A stretch of DNA of 64,000 bases from JASHVB01 sp035535035 (GTDB lineage Bacteria; Pseudomonadota; Alphaproteobacteria; Acetobacterales; Acetobacteraceae), in assembly GCA_035535035.1 (NCBI GenBank), contig DATLQW010000224.1:9917-73916 (forward strand). Reading direction: 5' to 3'. Of this stretch, positions 52,178 to 61,632 are shown piece by piece. The notes below the pieces were generated by a model, which saw only the letters and a list, made by a program, of their open reading frames with translations, was not told where the DNA came from and did no database searches. How positions within the stretch are numbered: position 1 is the first letter of the stretch; every line of letters begins with the position of its first letter. Made by a program: the position numbers and the translations under genes.

Positions 52178-55100
52178 GTGAAACATTTGGGTTCCCTCCG
52201 CACGGTCTTGCCACACGTCATTCGGGGGACAGCCTTGGCTGTCGCCGGCGGCCTGTTCTTGGGCGCCTGGGTCATCCTTGTCGGGGCGGAACTCGCCCAA
52301 ACGGGGCGCCAGGCCGGCCAGCAGGCGATGCTGGCGGCGCAGGGCGTCGCGGCCGGCGTGGATGCGACGCTCTCACGCTTCACCCAGCAGGTTCAGGCGG
52401 TGCGTCCGGCGGATTTCGCGATCACCGACCGGCTGGAACTGACGGCGCGGCTGCTGCGGCTGCAGACCCTGCTGCCGGCCGCCGCGACATTCATGGTCAC
52501 CGCCGACGGGCGGTTGCTCGCGGCGTCGGCGCCGTTCTCCCGGCAGGACGCCATGGTCGGCGATGCTTTCTGGTTCCGCCGAGCGGTTGCCGCGCCGCCG
52601 GGCTCGCTGGTGCCGCAGCGCCAGCATACCCCGTGGCTCGGCTCGTCGTCCGGTGTCGTGCTGACGCGCACGGTCACCGATGCCGCGGGCAAACCGGTTG
52701 GCCTGGTCGGTGCGGTTCTGCCGCTGGCATCGCTGGAGCGGCTGATCTCGCCGGACTGGCTGGCGCCGCAGATCTCGCTTTACCTGGTCGGCGGCGCGGG
52801 TGGCGACCTGTTGCCGCATGCGTCGGATCAGGCCGACGGTCCCGCGATGCCGGATAGCCGGACCCAGCGCCTGATGCTGTCGCTGCTGGCTTGGTTCGGC
52901 CGGCCGACCACCTGGACCGGGACCGCACCGCTGCACACAATCGCCGCGGCCGTGGCCGCGACGCTGCCGACGAGCCTCGCGCTGCCCCGCCAGGTGCTCG
53001 ACGCACCGATCATCATATCGGGCGGCACGCTTCTGGCGGCGTGGCTGAGCTGTGCTTTGGTCGTTGTATTCGGGCGGCGGAAACCGAAAGCCGAAGCGGT
53101 CCCGATCGGGTTCGGCGTGGATTGGCAGTGCGACGTGGAGGCGGGCGGGACCGTTGTGGCATATCGCGGCAGCCCGCCGGACACGCTGCGCGACAGCATT
53201 GGGCGGCCGTTGCTCACGATGCTTTGCCTGTCGCCCGAGTCCGATGCCTTCGGCAACGTCGCGGCCGGCTTGCGGCAGCGACATTCGGTCCATGACATCC
53301 AGGTGCTGATCGATAACCGTACCTGGCGCGCCTCGCTGGCGCCCGAGGACCGCGGCGGGTTCGTCTGCGCCGGCCGCGACATTACCGCCGAAACCGTCGC
53401 GCTGGCGTTGCGCGACGCCGCCGAAGGCGCCCTGGCGGCCGCGCACCGCAACCAGGATCGCCTACTGACCTCGTTGGGGCACGACATCCGTACGCCGATG
53501 ACCAGCATCATGGGCATTTGCGAGCTGCTGTTGGATGGGGAGATCGAGCAGGAGCAGCGGGTGTGGCTGGAACGCGTGCAGGGCAGTTGCGGCGCGTTGC
53601 TGGGGATGCTGAACGGCCTGCTGGCCGTGGCCGAAGACGAGAGCGCGCGCGGTGCATTGGTGTGCGAGCCGGTGGAGGTAAGCACGCTGGTGCAGGAGGT
53701 CGTGGATGTGTTGCGGCCGCAGGCGCACGACAAGGCGTTGGAGCTGCACACGCGCTGCGATGACCTGCTGCGTGGCCAATGGCTGGTCGATCCGTCACGG
53801 CTGCGCCAGGTCGTGTTCAACCTCGCCAGCAACGCGGTGAAGTACACCGCGAGCGGCCGGGTGGAGATCCGTGCCTCGGCGGTCGAGGCCGACGGGCAGA
53901 CCCGGCTGCGGATCGCGGTGTCGGACACCGGACCGGGCATCGACCCGGCGGAGCGCGACGAGATTTTCGAGCGGTTCCGGCGCGGGCGCGCGCATGACGG
54001 CGCGGCGCAAGGCGGCCTGGGACTCGGCTTGGCCTTGTGCCGGGAGAATGCCAAGCTGATGGGCGGCACCGTCACGCTGGAAAGCGCACTGGGCGTGGGC
54101 AGCGAGTTCACCTTCGAATTCCCGGCCGATCGGGTGCCGGCGCAGGATCGGCTGCTGCCCTTCGCCGGGCGGACGGCGCTGATCGTCGCCGACGATGGCC
54201 CGGCCATTCGGGCCTTGGCGACCCAGCTTGGCGAGCTTGGGCTGATGGTCGAAACGGCGCCCGACGGCTATCTCGGCCTGGCGCTGGCCGAGCGGCTGGA
54301 AGCGCAGCGTGGCGCGGTGGACCTGGTCGTGCTGCAGGGAAACCTGCCGGGCATGCCGGGAGAGGTGTTCATCATCCGCCTGCGCCGCACGGCGTTCGGC
54401 AACCGCGCCTCGGTGGTGTGGGTCGGGGACGGGGCCGAGACCGCCGAAGTGGACGCGATCGTGCCTGCGCCGCCGGATGCCTACCAGGTGGCGACCGTGG
54501 CGAAGCAGTTGCTGGCGCAACGGCCGTCACTGGAGGCGCTGTCGCCGCACGTCTCGCTGGTTCGCGGCGGACGGGTGTTGCTGGTGGAAGACGACAAGGC
54601 CAACCAGGCGCTGCTGGCGGCGGCACTGTCCCGCCGTGGATTTGCGGTGTTCACGGCCGGCAACGGGGAGGACGCGCTCCGACTGGCCAGCCATGACAGT
54701 TTCGATGCGGTGCTTATGGATCTGCAGATGCCCGGTCTCGACGGCTTCGAAACCGTGCTGCGCATGCGTGCCCTGCAAGGCCATGCAGCCACTGTACCGA
54801 TCGTCGCGCTGACCGCCTTGCAGGGCGCCAGGCTGCGGCAGCGCTGCGAAGAGGCCGGGTTTACGTCGGTGATGGAGAAGCCGGTCAACCTCGACCGGCT
54901 GACGGCCTGCCTGTACCGCGTGATCGGCGGTGCCGTGCCGGTGGAGGCTGGCGCGGTCGATTATGTCGCCGACGTGTCGCTGGCGTATCTGGAGGAGATG
55001 GTCGCGGTTGTCGGGATGGACCGGACACGGGCCTGCGTCGCCGAGTTCATCGCCGACGCCACGGCCCGCTGCCGTCGGCTCGGCGAACTGCTGCCGGGTT

Positions 55101-55342
55101 GGGAGGTCGAGGCCATCCTGCGATGCTGCGAGGCGATCAGCGGGAGGGCCGAGACCTGCGGCGCCTTCGCCCTCAGTGAATTGCTCGAGGAGGTTGCCGA
55201 CGCCGCGACTCGCAACGACCGCGATACGGCCGGGACGTTGGTCGAGCGGCTCGCCGCGCTCGCCGCGCGCCTGCCGGCCGCGATGGCTGGCTGCCTGGAC
55301 GACATCGACCGCCGGTGGCCGCGGGGCAGCAAGGCGGCATAA
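52178..55342 (+). CDS. Hybrid sensor histidine kinase with degenerate REC1 and degenerate HPt
   Basis: A 1054-residue membrane-bound hybrid kinase. A membrane segment (about residues 12-35), an extracytoplasmic sensor region to about 275 and a second membrane segment (about 278-300) precede HisKA with phospho-acceptor His435 (SLGHDIRTP) and a full HATPase (NLASNAVKYTASG, SDTGPGID, GGLGLGLALC). The first receiver lacks its Asp: Gln720 (VVLQGNLPG). The second has Asp848 (VLMDLQMPG). The C-terminal HPt-like helix bundle has Glu985 (CCEAISGRA) where His is expected. GTG start with AAGGAAGG upstream is preferred to the ATG at 52085. Confidence 0.9.
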   Translation: MKHLGSLRTVLPHVIRGTALAVAGGLFLGAWVILVGAELAQTGRQAGQQAMLAAQGVAAGVDATLSRFTQQVQAVRPADFAITDRLELTARLLRLQTLLPAAATFMVTADGRLLAASAPFSRQDAMVGDAFWFRRAVAAPPGSLVPQRQHTPWLGSSSGVVLTRTVTDAAGKPVGLVGAVLPLASLERLISPDWLAPQISLYLVGGAGGDLLPHASDQADGPAMPDSRTQRLMLSLLAWFGRPTTWTGTAPLHTIAAAVAATLPTSLALPRQVLDAPIIISGGTLLAAWLSCALVVVFGRRKPKAEAVPIGFGVDWQCDVEAGGTVVAYRGSPPDTLRDSIGRPLLTMLCLSPESDAFGNVAAGLRQRHSVHDIQVLIDNRTWRASLAPEDRGGFVCAGRDITAETVALALRDAAEGALAAAHRNQDRLLTSLGHDIRTPMTSIMGICELLLDGEIEQEQRVWLERVQGSCGALLGMLNGLLAVAEDESARGALVCEPVEVSTLVQEVVDVLRPQAHDKALELHTRCDDLLRGQWLVDPSRLRQVVFNLASNAVKYTASGRVEIRASAVEADGQTRLRIAVSDTGPGIDPAERDEIFERFRRGRAHDGAAQGGLGLGLALCRENAKLMGGTVTLESALGVGSEFTFEFPADRVPAQDRLLPFAGRTALIVADDGPAIRALATQLGELGLMVETAPDGYLGLALAERLEAQRGAVDLVVLQGNLPGMPGEVFIIRLRRTAFGNRASVVWVGDGAETAEVDAIVPAPPDAYQVATVAKQLLAQRPSLEALSPHVSLVRGGRVLLVEDDKANQALLAAALSRRGFAVFTAGNGEDALRLASHDSFDAVLMDLQMPGLDGFETVLRMRALQGHAATVPIVALTALQGARLRQRCEEAGFTSVMEKPVNLDRLTACLYRVIGGAVPVEAGAVDYVADVSLAYLEEMVAVVGMDRTRACVAEFIADATARCRRLGELLPGWEVEAILRCCEAISGRAETCGAFALSELLEEVADAATRNDRDTAGTLVERLAALAARLPAAMAGCLDDIDRRWPRGSKAA

Positions 55343-55375
55343 GGCGACGCCCAGCGATCGGTGAGCCGGTTGTCA
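55342..55375 (-). repeat. 34-bp repeat, right copy (inverted)
   Basis: Inverted copy of 51290-51323. Its first base is the last base of the kinase stop codon. Three mismatches in 34. Confidence 0.75.
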
Positions 55376-55526
55376 CGGGACGGGGAACGACTCCCGTCGT
55401 CGCCGCGACAGCGGGGGCACACCGTCCGGCGCGGCGGCAGCGGCACGCGCAAGCATCGGCGGATCAGGCGGATCGTCGCCAGCGCCATGGTGGATGCCGA
55501 AGCGCTCCTGTGATATTGCAAAATGC

Positions 55527-55664
55527 GTGAACACGGAGCCGGTACCATCGGAACACTTCGTGAGCCTCTATCGCCTCTCTACCAGCCCGGCATGCGACAC
55601 CGCCGGGCTGTGCCGTGCGCTGGAGGGGTTGTATGCGTTGGCCGAACCGACCGCGGCGCGCTGA
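55527..55664 (+). CDS. Possible small ORF (45 residues)
   Basis: GTG-started frame with SEHFVSLYRLSTSPACDTAGL and CRALEGLYALAEP, which looks protein-like, but with no ribosome-binding site and no family recognised. It may be a decayed or unrelated fragment. Confidence 0.2.
   Translation: MNTEPVPSEHFVSLYRLSTSPACDTAGLCRALEGLYALAEPTAAR
55584..55609 (+). terminator. Short hairpin, possible terminator
   Basis: AGCCCGGC / GCCGGGCT, an 8-bp perfect stem with a 10-base loop and no T-tract. It may be only part of the small frame above. Confidence 0.3.
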
Positions 55665-55780
55665 TCGGCGCGATTGACGCACCGGCACCCTACGGCATCA
55701 GGCCTGCACAGGGTGGCCCCAGCGCGATAGCCGGTCGCGGCTTGTTGCGGCACTCATGATGATTTGGTAGTCCTCCTGTC

Positions 55781-56728
55781 ATGGAATGGCAATTCAGATG
55801 CCCACGCGATCATGGTTCCCTCGAAAAGCGGGACGACCTGCTCATCTGTGCGAACTGTGGTACCGCTTACCCCATAATCTCCGGGGTTCCCGTACTCATC
55901 AACGACGCCAATTCAGTGTTTGCGGTTGCCGATTACGCCGAGTCGGCCGGTTACTGGGGCGCAAGCTACGGCCAGGCGTCCGATACGACACGCGGCGTGC
56001 GGCGCGTGGTCAGAAGGTCGTTCCATTGGCTGGCGCAGAGCAACAGCAGCATCCGCCATCTCTCATGGGCCGACGCGCTGGAGCAGGTCAGGCAGATCGT
56101 GCCGGAACCGCGCGTTCTCGTGGTGGGGTCCGGAGGCCAGGACTACCGTGTTCCCGGCGTTGACGTATTGCATACCGATGTGGCGTTTGGACCGCATGTC
56201 GAGGTGCTCGCGGACGCGCACGACATACCCATACCGGATCGTCAAATCGATTTGGTGTTGGCGATAGCGGTGCTGGAACATGTCGCAGATCCGCAACGGT
56301 GTGTTGCGGAGATTCAACGCGTTCTGAAGCCGGGCGGATATGTCTATGCCATAACCCCCTTTCTGCAACCAGTGCATATGGGCGCCTACGACTTTACTCG
56401 GTTCACCCCGCTTGGGCATCGGCGGTTATTTCGTTGGTTCGACGTCATCGACGCAGGTGTTTCGACTGGCATCGGATCAGTGGCAGCGTGGACCGTATCG
56501 GCGTTCCTGCAATCCATCTCCGGGCGGCGCTTCTGGCGGCGCTTTTCGCGCGCAACCGCCCTGCTCTGCACGCCACCGCTGCGAAAGCTCGACCGGTGGC
56601 TGGCCGCGCCAGCGCATTTCGATGCCGCCGGGAGCATGTATTTGTTTGGCAAATTGCGCTCGGAGCCGGTGCCGGATCGCCGGTTGATCCAGGACTATCG
56701 AGGCGGTTACCGCCGGCCGGTTGCCTGA
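55781..56728 (+). CDS. SAM-dependent methyltransferase with N-terminal zinc-ribbon (Trm112-like)
   Basis: A 315-residue protein. The first 45 residues hold CPRDHGSLEKRDDLLICANCGTAYPIISGVPVLI, a Trm112-like zinc-binding module. Then the class I methyltransferase domain carries VLVVGSGGQDY (SAM loop), ADAHDIPIPDRQIDLVLAIAVLEHV and VLKPGGYVYAITPF. Methyl acceptor unknown. It is isolated between the kinase region and the IS630 pseudogene. Confidence 0.85.
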   Translation: MEWQFRCPRDHGSLEKRDDLLICANCGTAYPIISGVPVLINDANSVFAVADYAESAGYWGASYGQASDTTRGVRRVVRRSFHWLAQSNSSIRHLSWADALEQVRQIVPEPRVLVVGSGGQDYRVPGVDVLHTDVAFGPHVEVLADAHDIPIPDRQIDLVLAIAVLEHVADPQRCVAEIQRVLKPGGYVYAITPFLQPVHMGAYDFTRFTPLGHRRLFRWFDVIDAGVSTGIGSVAAWTVSAFLQSISGRRFWRRFSRATALLCTPPLRKLDRWLAAPAHFDAAGSMYLFGKLRSEPVPDRRLIQDYRGGYRRPVA

Positions 56729-56796
56729 CTGAGCTGCGGAAGCCGGCCGGCTGACCATCTAGTGCCGCGCGCCGAAGATTCCGACCTCATGCCCCC

Positions 56797-58001
56797 TCAC
56801 GCGGCCAGCGGCTTTCCCGTCTTGGTCCACTTGAAGGGCTTTGCCATGGTCCGGTTGAAGTAGTCGATGAAGCGCTCGATCCGCTCCTTGAGGTCCTGTT
56901 GCGAGGTGAAACTCCCGCGCCGCCGCAGCTTGCGCGCGAGGATCGAGAACCAGATCTCGATTTGGTTCAACCACTACGCATGCTTGGGAGTAAAATGGAA
57001 GCAAATCCGGTGGGTCTTCATCCGCAAGAAAGCTTCCCGCGTGGCCATCGACTCCAGGATGCCTGCCTCGCCCTTTTCACCAAGGTCGTCGTCAATCCCG
57101 CATAGCCGCGCCACCAGGCGGACCACGCCCTCCGAGACATGCGTGTTCAGATTGTCGCACACGACGTGCCACGGGGTCGTTGCGCTGCTCGACGCAAGCA
57201 GATTTTCGAGGAAGCTCACATAGTCGGTTTCAGTACGCGTGTCGCCGACGGTGCCTTGCACCTGCCCGGTGGCGACCTCGAACGCCGCGATCAGTGCCTG
57301 TGCCCCCTCCGTGGCGCTTGTATTCGTATTCCCGCCGCTCAATCTTGCCTGGCTTCATCGGCAGGCTCGGCGCGGCACGTTCCAGCGCCTGCACGCCGCT
57401 CATCTCGTCGATCGACACCGTGCGGACGCCCTGTTTCGCCGCTTCAGTCGCCTCCAGGTAAACCGTGCAGATGTCGGCGCATTTCGTGTCGAACTCAGGA
57501 TCCGGCTTGGACGTGAGCCAGCCTCGCACGCGGTGCGGCTGAAGGGCGGCTTGTTTTAAACAAGCGCCCGACCGAGCTGTTCGAGACGCGCTCAACGATG
57601 CCACGCTCGACCGCACATCGGGATCACTCACTGCGGCTCCAGTGGCTCAGCGGCAGATCGCTCTCCGCCGCCGGTTGCTCGCAGGCTAATGCGACAATCG
57701 CGCAGATCTGCTCGGGCGTGAATGTCGCCGGTGCGCCCGGACGCGGGGCGTCGGCTAGGCGTTCAGCGACCGGCACGGCTTCGGCCGCGCTGCGCCAGCG
57801 AGCCAGCCAGTGGCGCACGGGCTTCGGCCAGACACCGAGCTCGCGCGCGCTCGCGCGAACGCCGGTCCCCGCCGCGGCCAGCAAGACCCGTTGCGCTCGT
57901 TCGGCCAGCTTCTGCGGCGTGGTATGCGCTCGGACCAGGCGGGTCAGCACCTGCTCGTGCGCAGCGGTCATCACAATAGGGTCGGCAGACAGGCGCGGCA
58001 T
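56797..58001 (-). pseudogene. IS630-family transposase, multiply disrupted
   Basis: The N-terminal DNA-binding part (LTRLVRAHTTPQKLAERAQRVLLAA, ARELGVWPKPVRHWLARW) starts at 58001. An in-frame TGA at 57624-57626 follows, then an extra base in the T-run at 57555-57558 and another shift in the C-run at 57303-57307. The DDE region SIDEMSGVQ and CDNLNTH is split between frames, and an amber codon at 56974-56976 cuts PKHA from WLNQIEIWFSIL. The natural end is the TGA at 56797-56799. No terminal inverted repeats were recognised. Confidence 0.85.
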
Positions 58002-58142
58002 CGGGACCTCGGCGAATCGGGGGACGAACAGGCGATTCGTCCTGCCATCCCACGGTGCGCTTGACTCCCCCCAATCGGGCACCCCGGGCACGATTGGCGC
58101 AATTTTCTCCCCAATTGTGGCAATCCAGACTCACCCCCCGCT

Positions 58143-58981
58143 ATGGAGTCGCCACTTTCGGCGTGCGGCACTAGGATTCAAGCCGACATCCTTGGTCTGC
58201 TCGCCGCGCACTGCGATCCGGAAAGCCATGTCGCCGGAGCCTCGCCGCTGAACCGGGACGCGCCGCGCTATTCGGCCGACATCGACGTGTTTCACGACCG
58301 TGAGGATCGCGTTGTGGCAGCGGGTTGAACGACACTCAAGTACTCGCGGCGGCGGGTTATGGCGTCGCGTGGCTGCGGCAATTGCCGCTGATCTACACCG
58401 CCGAGGTAACGCAAGCGGACGCCGGCACCCGCCTTGAATGGGTGGTTGACAGCGATTTCCGGTTTTTCCCTACCTTGCGGGATGCGACGTTCGGCTATGT
58501 CCTGCATCCGGTTGACCTTGCGATGAACAATATCATGGCTGCCGTCGGACGCCGAGAATTGCGGGATATCGGTGACCGCGTGACGATTCACGAGACCATT
58601 CTTCCACTTGGTGCCGTCATCTGGGCGGCCGTTGAAAAATCGCCCGGCTTCACGCCGGAGGGACTGATTGCGGAAATCCGACGCAACGCAAATTACCCCG
58701 CAGCCGAGTGGCGTGCCTTGCAAAGCAGTGGGCCGCTTGACCCGCAAGACATCACGAAACATCTCCGCGCGGCCCTCGACGCCGCCGTTGCTTTTGTGAC
58801 GCGGATGCCCACGGGCAAGATCGGCCTGTTGTTTCTGCAAGCCGGTGACGTCGTGCAGCCCGATCCCCAGCGCCTGGACGAATGTCAAACCCATGCCGGA
58901 CAGCGGCGAGGCCAATGGCCCAGCAGTCCCGAAATAAGTTCGGCCATGTTCGAACGCTATCATTTGAAACCATATCAATAA
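58143..58981 (+). pseudogene. AbiEii/AbiGii-like nucleotidyltransferase, frameshifted
   Basis: The first frame (58143-58328) has AHCDPESHVAGASPLNRDAP and RYSADIDVFHDRE, the nucleotidyltransferase signature of AbiEii/DUF6036-like toxins, then stops. One missing base in the G-run at 58321-58324 restores the second frame, which runs intact to 58981 (AAGYGVAWLRQLP, FGYVLHPVDLAMNNIMA, GRRELRDIGD). The usual GGxAL loop is GASPL. A toxin-like, now broken, gene. No antitoxin-like partner was found upstream. Confidence 0.7.
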
Positions 58982-59130
58982 GGCCAGTCGCCAAAGAAGA
59001 CGGTCACCAGAGCAGCGCCAGCGTGACTGGAATCGTCGATGCCCGGTCAGTGCGAGCCGCTCGAAATGTCGGGCACGGGCCGCGCGTGAGCGAAATCCGC
59101 CCGCGTCGGGAAGCGTGGCCGCGGCGCCGC

Positions 59131-60789
59131 TCAGCCCACCCCTTCGGGGCGCAGCCGAGGCGGCAGGCTCGCCAGCGACTCCGTCGTGTCGAAGTCGCGC
59201 AGCACCGCGTCGTCCGCCATCTCCACCTCGGCCACGACCTCCATGTGCTTGCCGACCAGGAAGCGGGCACCGGAATCGCCGCCGATGCCCAGGATCTCCG
59301 GGAAGAACCGCCGGTCCCACAGCATCGGGTTGCCCTGCTTCCCATGAAAAACCGGCAGCACAATCAGCCGCCCCTCGTCCGGATCGTAGGCCGCCAGCAG
59401 CCGGTCGATCATGCGCCCGGTCACCAGCGGCATGTCGCCCAGGCAGACCAGCGCTGCCGCGCACTCCGGCGGCACCGCCGCGATCCCGGCTTTCAGGCTG
59501 GCCGACAAACCCTCGGCATAGTCCTCCGCATACACATACCGCACCGGCCGCCCGCCCAGCGCATGCTCCACTTGTTCTGCCTGGTGCCCGACCACCACCA
59601 GCACCGGCCGAGCGTTCGACGACAGCACGTTGTCCACCACCCGGGCGATCATCGTCTTGCCGGTCCGGTCGGCGACCAGCAGCTTGTTGTGCGGCGCCAT
59701 CCGCCGCGAGCGCCCCGCGCCCAGCACCACCGCCGCGATCGTCGGCGCGCTGCGCGGGGCCACCCCGTGCGGCGGCTGCGCCGACGCCTTTTCCCGAGGC
59801 AGCGGCCGCACGTCGATTTCCTTCAGCAGCCCGCCGACACCCATTTTCATCACGTCGGCCGGCGTTACCTTCAGCCCGGCGAACAGTCTGCTCAGCACCC
59901 AGTCGATGCCGTTCAGCTTCGGGCTGCGGGCGCAGCCGGGCAGCACCAGCGCGGGACGGTCGCCGATGCGGCCCAGGCAGATCAGGTTGCCCGGATCGAC
60001 CGGCATGCCGAAATGCACGATCTCCCCGCCCGCCCGCACGATCCCGGCCGGTCCCACGTCGCGCCGGTCCAGCACCGCCGAGGCGCCGACCACCAGCAGC
60101 AACTCGGCGCCGTCGCCAATCAGGCCCTCCAGGGCGCGGCCGATCGCTTCCTCCGTATGCGCGCAATGCACCGGGGGCCGCAGCGACCCGGTCAGGCCGA
60201 CCACCCGCTGTTCGGTGGCGGCGATGGTCTTCTCGGTGGTGCTGTCCTTCAGCCCCGGCAGCTCGGTGACGACCAGCCCCACCCTCATGCGGCGGAACGG
60301 GTGCAGCGTCAGCGGCGAGCCACCCTGCCGCACAAGCGTTTCCGCCACGGTCAGCACGGTCCCCGGCACCGAGAACGGGATCACCTTGATGGTGGCAACC
60401 AGGTCTCGCGGCGCCACCACCGCGTAGTCCGGCAGGGTGCCTACGGTCAGCGCCTCGTCGATGGAGTTCAGCCGGTCGATTTTTGCCCCATCGACGCGCA
60501 GCAGCCCCGGAGCCTCCGCGGCCAGGTTCACCCGGCCGGTCGAGGCCCGTGTGCGCGCGATCAGCGGCGAGACCAGCGGCGTGGCCAGCCGGTCGGCGGC
60601 GATGTCCTCCGGCACGTCGCCGGGCTCGAGGCGGGCGCAGATCACCTCCGTGCGGCCGGCCTCGCGCAGGGCCGCCAGTGCCGGCTCGTCCAGCACCGAG
60701 CCCTTGCGGATCATCTTGCCGCCGACCAGTTGGCTGTGCGCCATGACGGCGCCGCGGGCCTCGTCCAGCGGAACGGCGCCGAATTTCAT
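59131..60789 (-). CDS. Molybdopterin-binding/MobA-like nucleotidyltransferase fusion (MocA-like)
   Basis: A 552-residue two-domain protein. Residues 1 to about 345 resemble the MoeA-like molybdopterin-binding protein found next to XdhC genes (KDSTTEKTIAATEQRV, LPGCARSPKLNGIDW). From about residue 360 an NTP-transferase of the MocA/MobA type begins (LGAGRSRRMAPHNKLL, CLGDMPLVTG, GNPMLWDRRFFPEI). In the family, MocA attaches CMP to the molybdenum cofactor of xanthine dehydrogenase-like enzymes. Start overlaps the XdhC stop by ATGA. Confidence 0.82.
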   Translation of the reverse strand: MKFGAVPLDEARGAVMAHSQLVGGKMIRKGSVLDEPALAALREAGRTEVICARLEPGDVPEDIAADRLATPLVSPLIARTRASTGRVNLAAEAPGLLRVDGAKIDRLNSIDEALTVGTLPDYAVVAPRDLVATIKVIPFSVPGTVLTVAETLVRQGGSPLTLHPFRRMRVGLVVTELPGLKDSTTEKTIAATEQRVVGLTGSLRPPVHCAHTEEAIGRALEGLIGDGAELLLVVGASAVLDRRDVGPAGIVRAGGEIVHFGMPVDPGNLICLGRIGDRPALVLPGCARSPKLNGIDWVLSRLFAGLKVTPADVMKMGVGGLLKEIDVRPLPREKASAQPPHGVAPRSAPTIAAVVLGAGRSRRMAPHNKLLVADRTGKTMIARVVDNVLSSNARPVLVVVGHQAEQVEHALGGRPVRYVYAEDYAEGLSASLKAGIAAVPPECAAALVCLGDMPLVTGRMIDRLLAAYDPDEGRLIVLPVFHGKQGNPMLWDRRFFPEILGIGGDSGARFLVGKHMEVVAEVEMADDAVLRDFDTTESLASLPPRLRPEGVG

Positions 60790-61490
60790 GCCGCGAGCGG
60801 CGCCTTCTGCGGCACCGGCGCACCGCGGCGCACCGCGACGATCTCGGCGATGATCGACAGCGCGATCTCCGGCGCGGTGACCGCCTCGATGTTCAGGCCC
60901 ACCGGGCCGCGAATGCGCGCCAGCACGTCCTCGCCGTGACCCAGTTCGCGCAGCCGCTTCAGCCGCGCCGCATGGGTGCGCCGCGAGCCCAGCGAGCCGA
61001 TATAGAACGCCGCCGATTTCAGCGCGCGGTCCAGCGCCGGATCATCCAGCTTCGGGTCGTGCGTCAGCGTCACCACCGCGGTGCGGGTGTCCGGTCGCAA
61101 CGCGTCCATCGCCTCGTCCGGCCAGGCAGTGGAGATGGTCACGTTGGGAAAACGTTCGTCCGAGGCAAAGGACCGCCGCGGATCGACCACCGTGACCGCG
61201 AAGCCGCACTGCGACGCGAACGGCACCAGTGCCTGCGCGATATGCACCGCGCCCACCACGACCAGCCGCAGCGGCGGGTTGTAAACGTGCAGGAACCAGT
61301 CGCTGCCGGCGATCTTCACGGTGCCGCTCTCGTCCTCATGCAACGCGTGGTCCGCCGCCGCGTTCAGCTCGGCCGGCGAGGCAGGGTCGGGCAGCAGCCG
61401 CTGTTCGCCGTCCGGCAGGCGGGTGGCCAGCACCACCGGGCGCCCGTCGTGCTTCGCCGCTTCCACGGCGGCAATGGTGTCCGGGGTCAT
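60786..61490 (-). CDS. XdhC-family protein, NAD-binding half
   Basis: A 234-residue XdhC C-terminal domain. VVVGAVHIAQALVPFASQCGFAVTVVDPRRSFA is the Rossmann cofactor site, and FYIGSLGSRRTHAARLKRL is diagnostic. In the family XdhC inserts sulfurated Mo cofactor into xanthine dehydrogenase. The ATG at 61490 is preferred. The longer in-frame reading (TTG at 61592) would translate the repeats as TPLPQGEGE, in frame. Confidence 0.85.
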   Translation of the reverse strand: MTPDTIAAVEAAKHDGRPVVLATRLPDGEQRLLPDPASPAELNAAADHALHEDESGTVKIAGSDWFLHVYNPPLRLVVVGAVHIAQALVPFASQCGFAVTVVDPRRSFASDERFPNVTISTAWPDEAMDALRPDTRTAVVTLTHDPKLDDPALDRALKSAAFYIGSLGSRRTHAARLKRLRELGHGEDVLARIRGPVGLNIEAVTAPEIALSIIAEIVAVRRGAPVPQKAPLAA

Positions 61491-61499
61491 GGCTCGATA

Positions 61500-61540
61500 C
61501 TCCCCCTCCCCTTGAGGGAGGGGGGTAGGGAGAGGGGTCC
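61500..61540 (-). repeat. Dispersed palindromic repeat, copy 4 (inverted)
   Basis: Reverse complement of the murD/ftsA-type repeat, ending AAGGGGAGGGGGAG on the minus strand. It is immediately 5' of the XdhC gene and read as TPLPQGEGEY in frame with it. Confidence 0.85.
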
Positions 61541-61559
61541 GCGCGACCACGCCGGGCCG

Positions 61560-61610
61560 CTCTCCCCGACCTTGGTCCGCTTCGCGGCCCAAGCCCTCAG
61601 GGGGGGGAGG
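61560..61610 (+). repeat. Dispersed palindromic repeat, copy 5 (variant with central insert)
   Basis: Carries TGGTCCGCTTCGCGGCC, the central segment of the murC-murB copy, between CTCTCCCC and GGGGGGGAGG arms. It is in opposite orientation to the copy next to it. Confidence 0.8.
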
Positions 61611-61632
61611 AATATCGTCGGGAGACCGTTCC

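Larger units (their letters stand above)
55343..55780. other. Intergenic region after the kinase gene
   Basis: Contains the inverted 34-bp repeat, a hairpin at 55584-55609 and a 45-codon open frame (55527-55664). Otherwise I see no gene. The methyltransferase promoter must lie in its 3' part. Confidence 0.5.

Noticed and set aside
55527..55664. Small protein-coding gene after the kinase
   Set aside because: It looks protein-like but has no ribosome-binding site or family resemblance. It is kept only as a low-confidence entry.
57555..57558. Programmed frameshift at the T/A-rich run of the IS630 transposase
   Set aside because: IS elements can use programmed frameshifting, but this copy also has a TGA stop, a second shift and an amber codon, so loss of function is simpler.
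58292..60823. 843-codon minus-strand frame covering the MocA-like gene
   Set aside because: The frame reads mostly Arg/Gly/Ala low-complexity sequence. The alternative frame at 59131-60789 has recognised molybdopterin and nucleotidyltransferase motifs.
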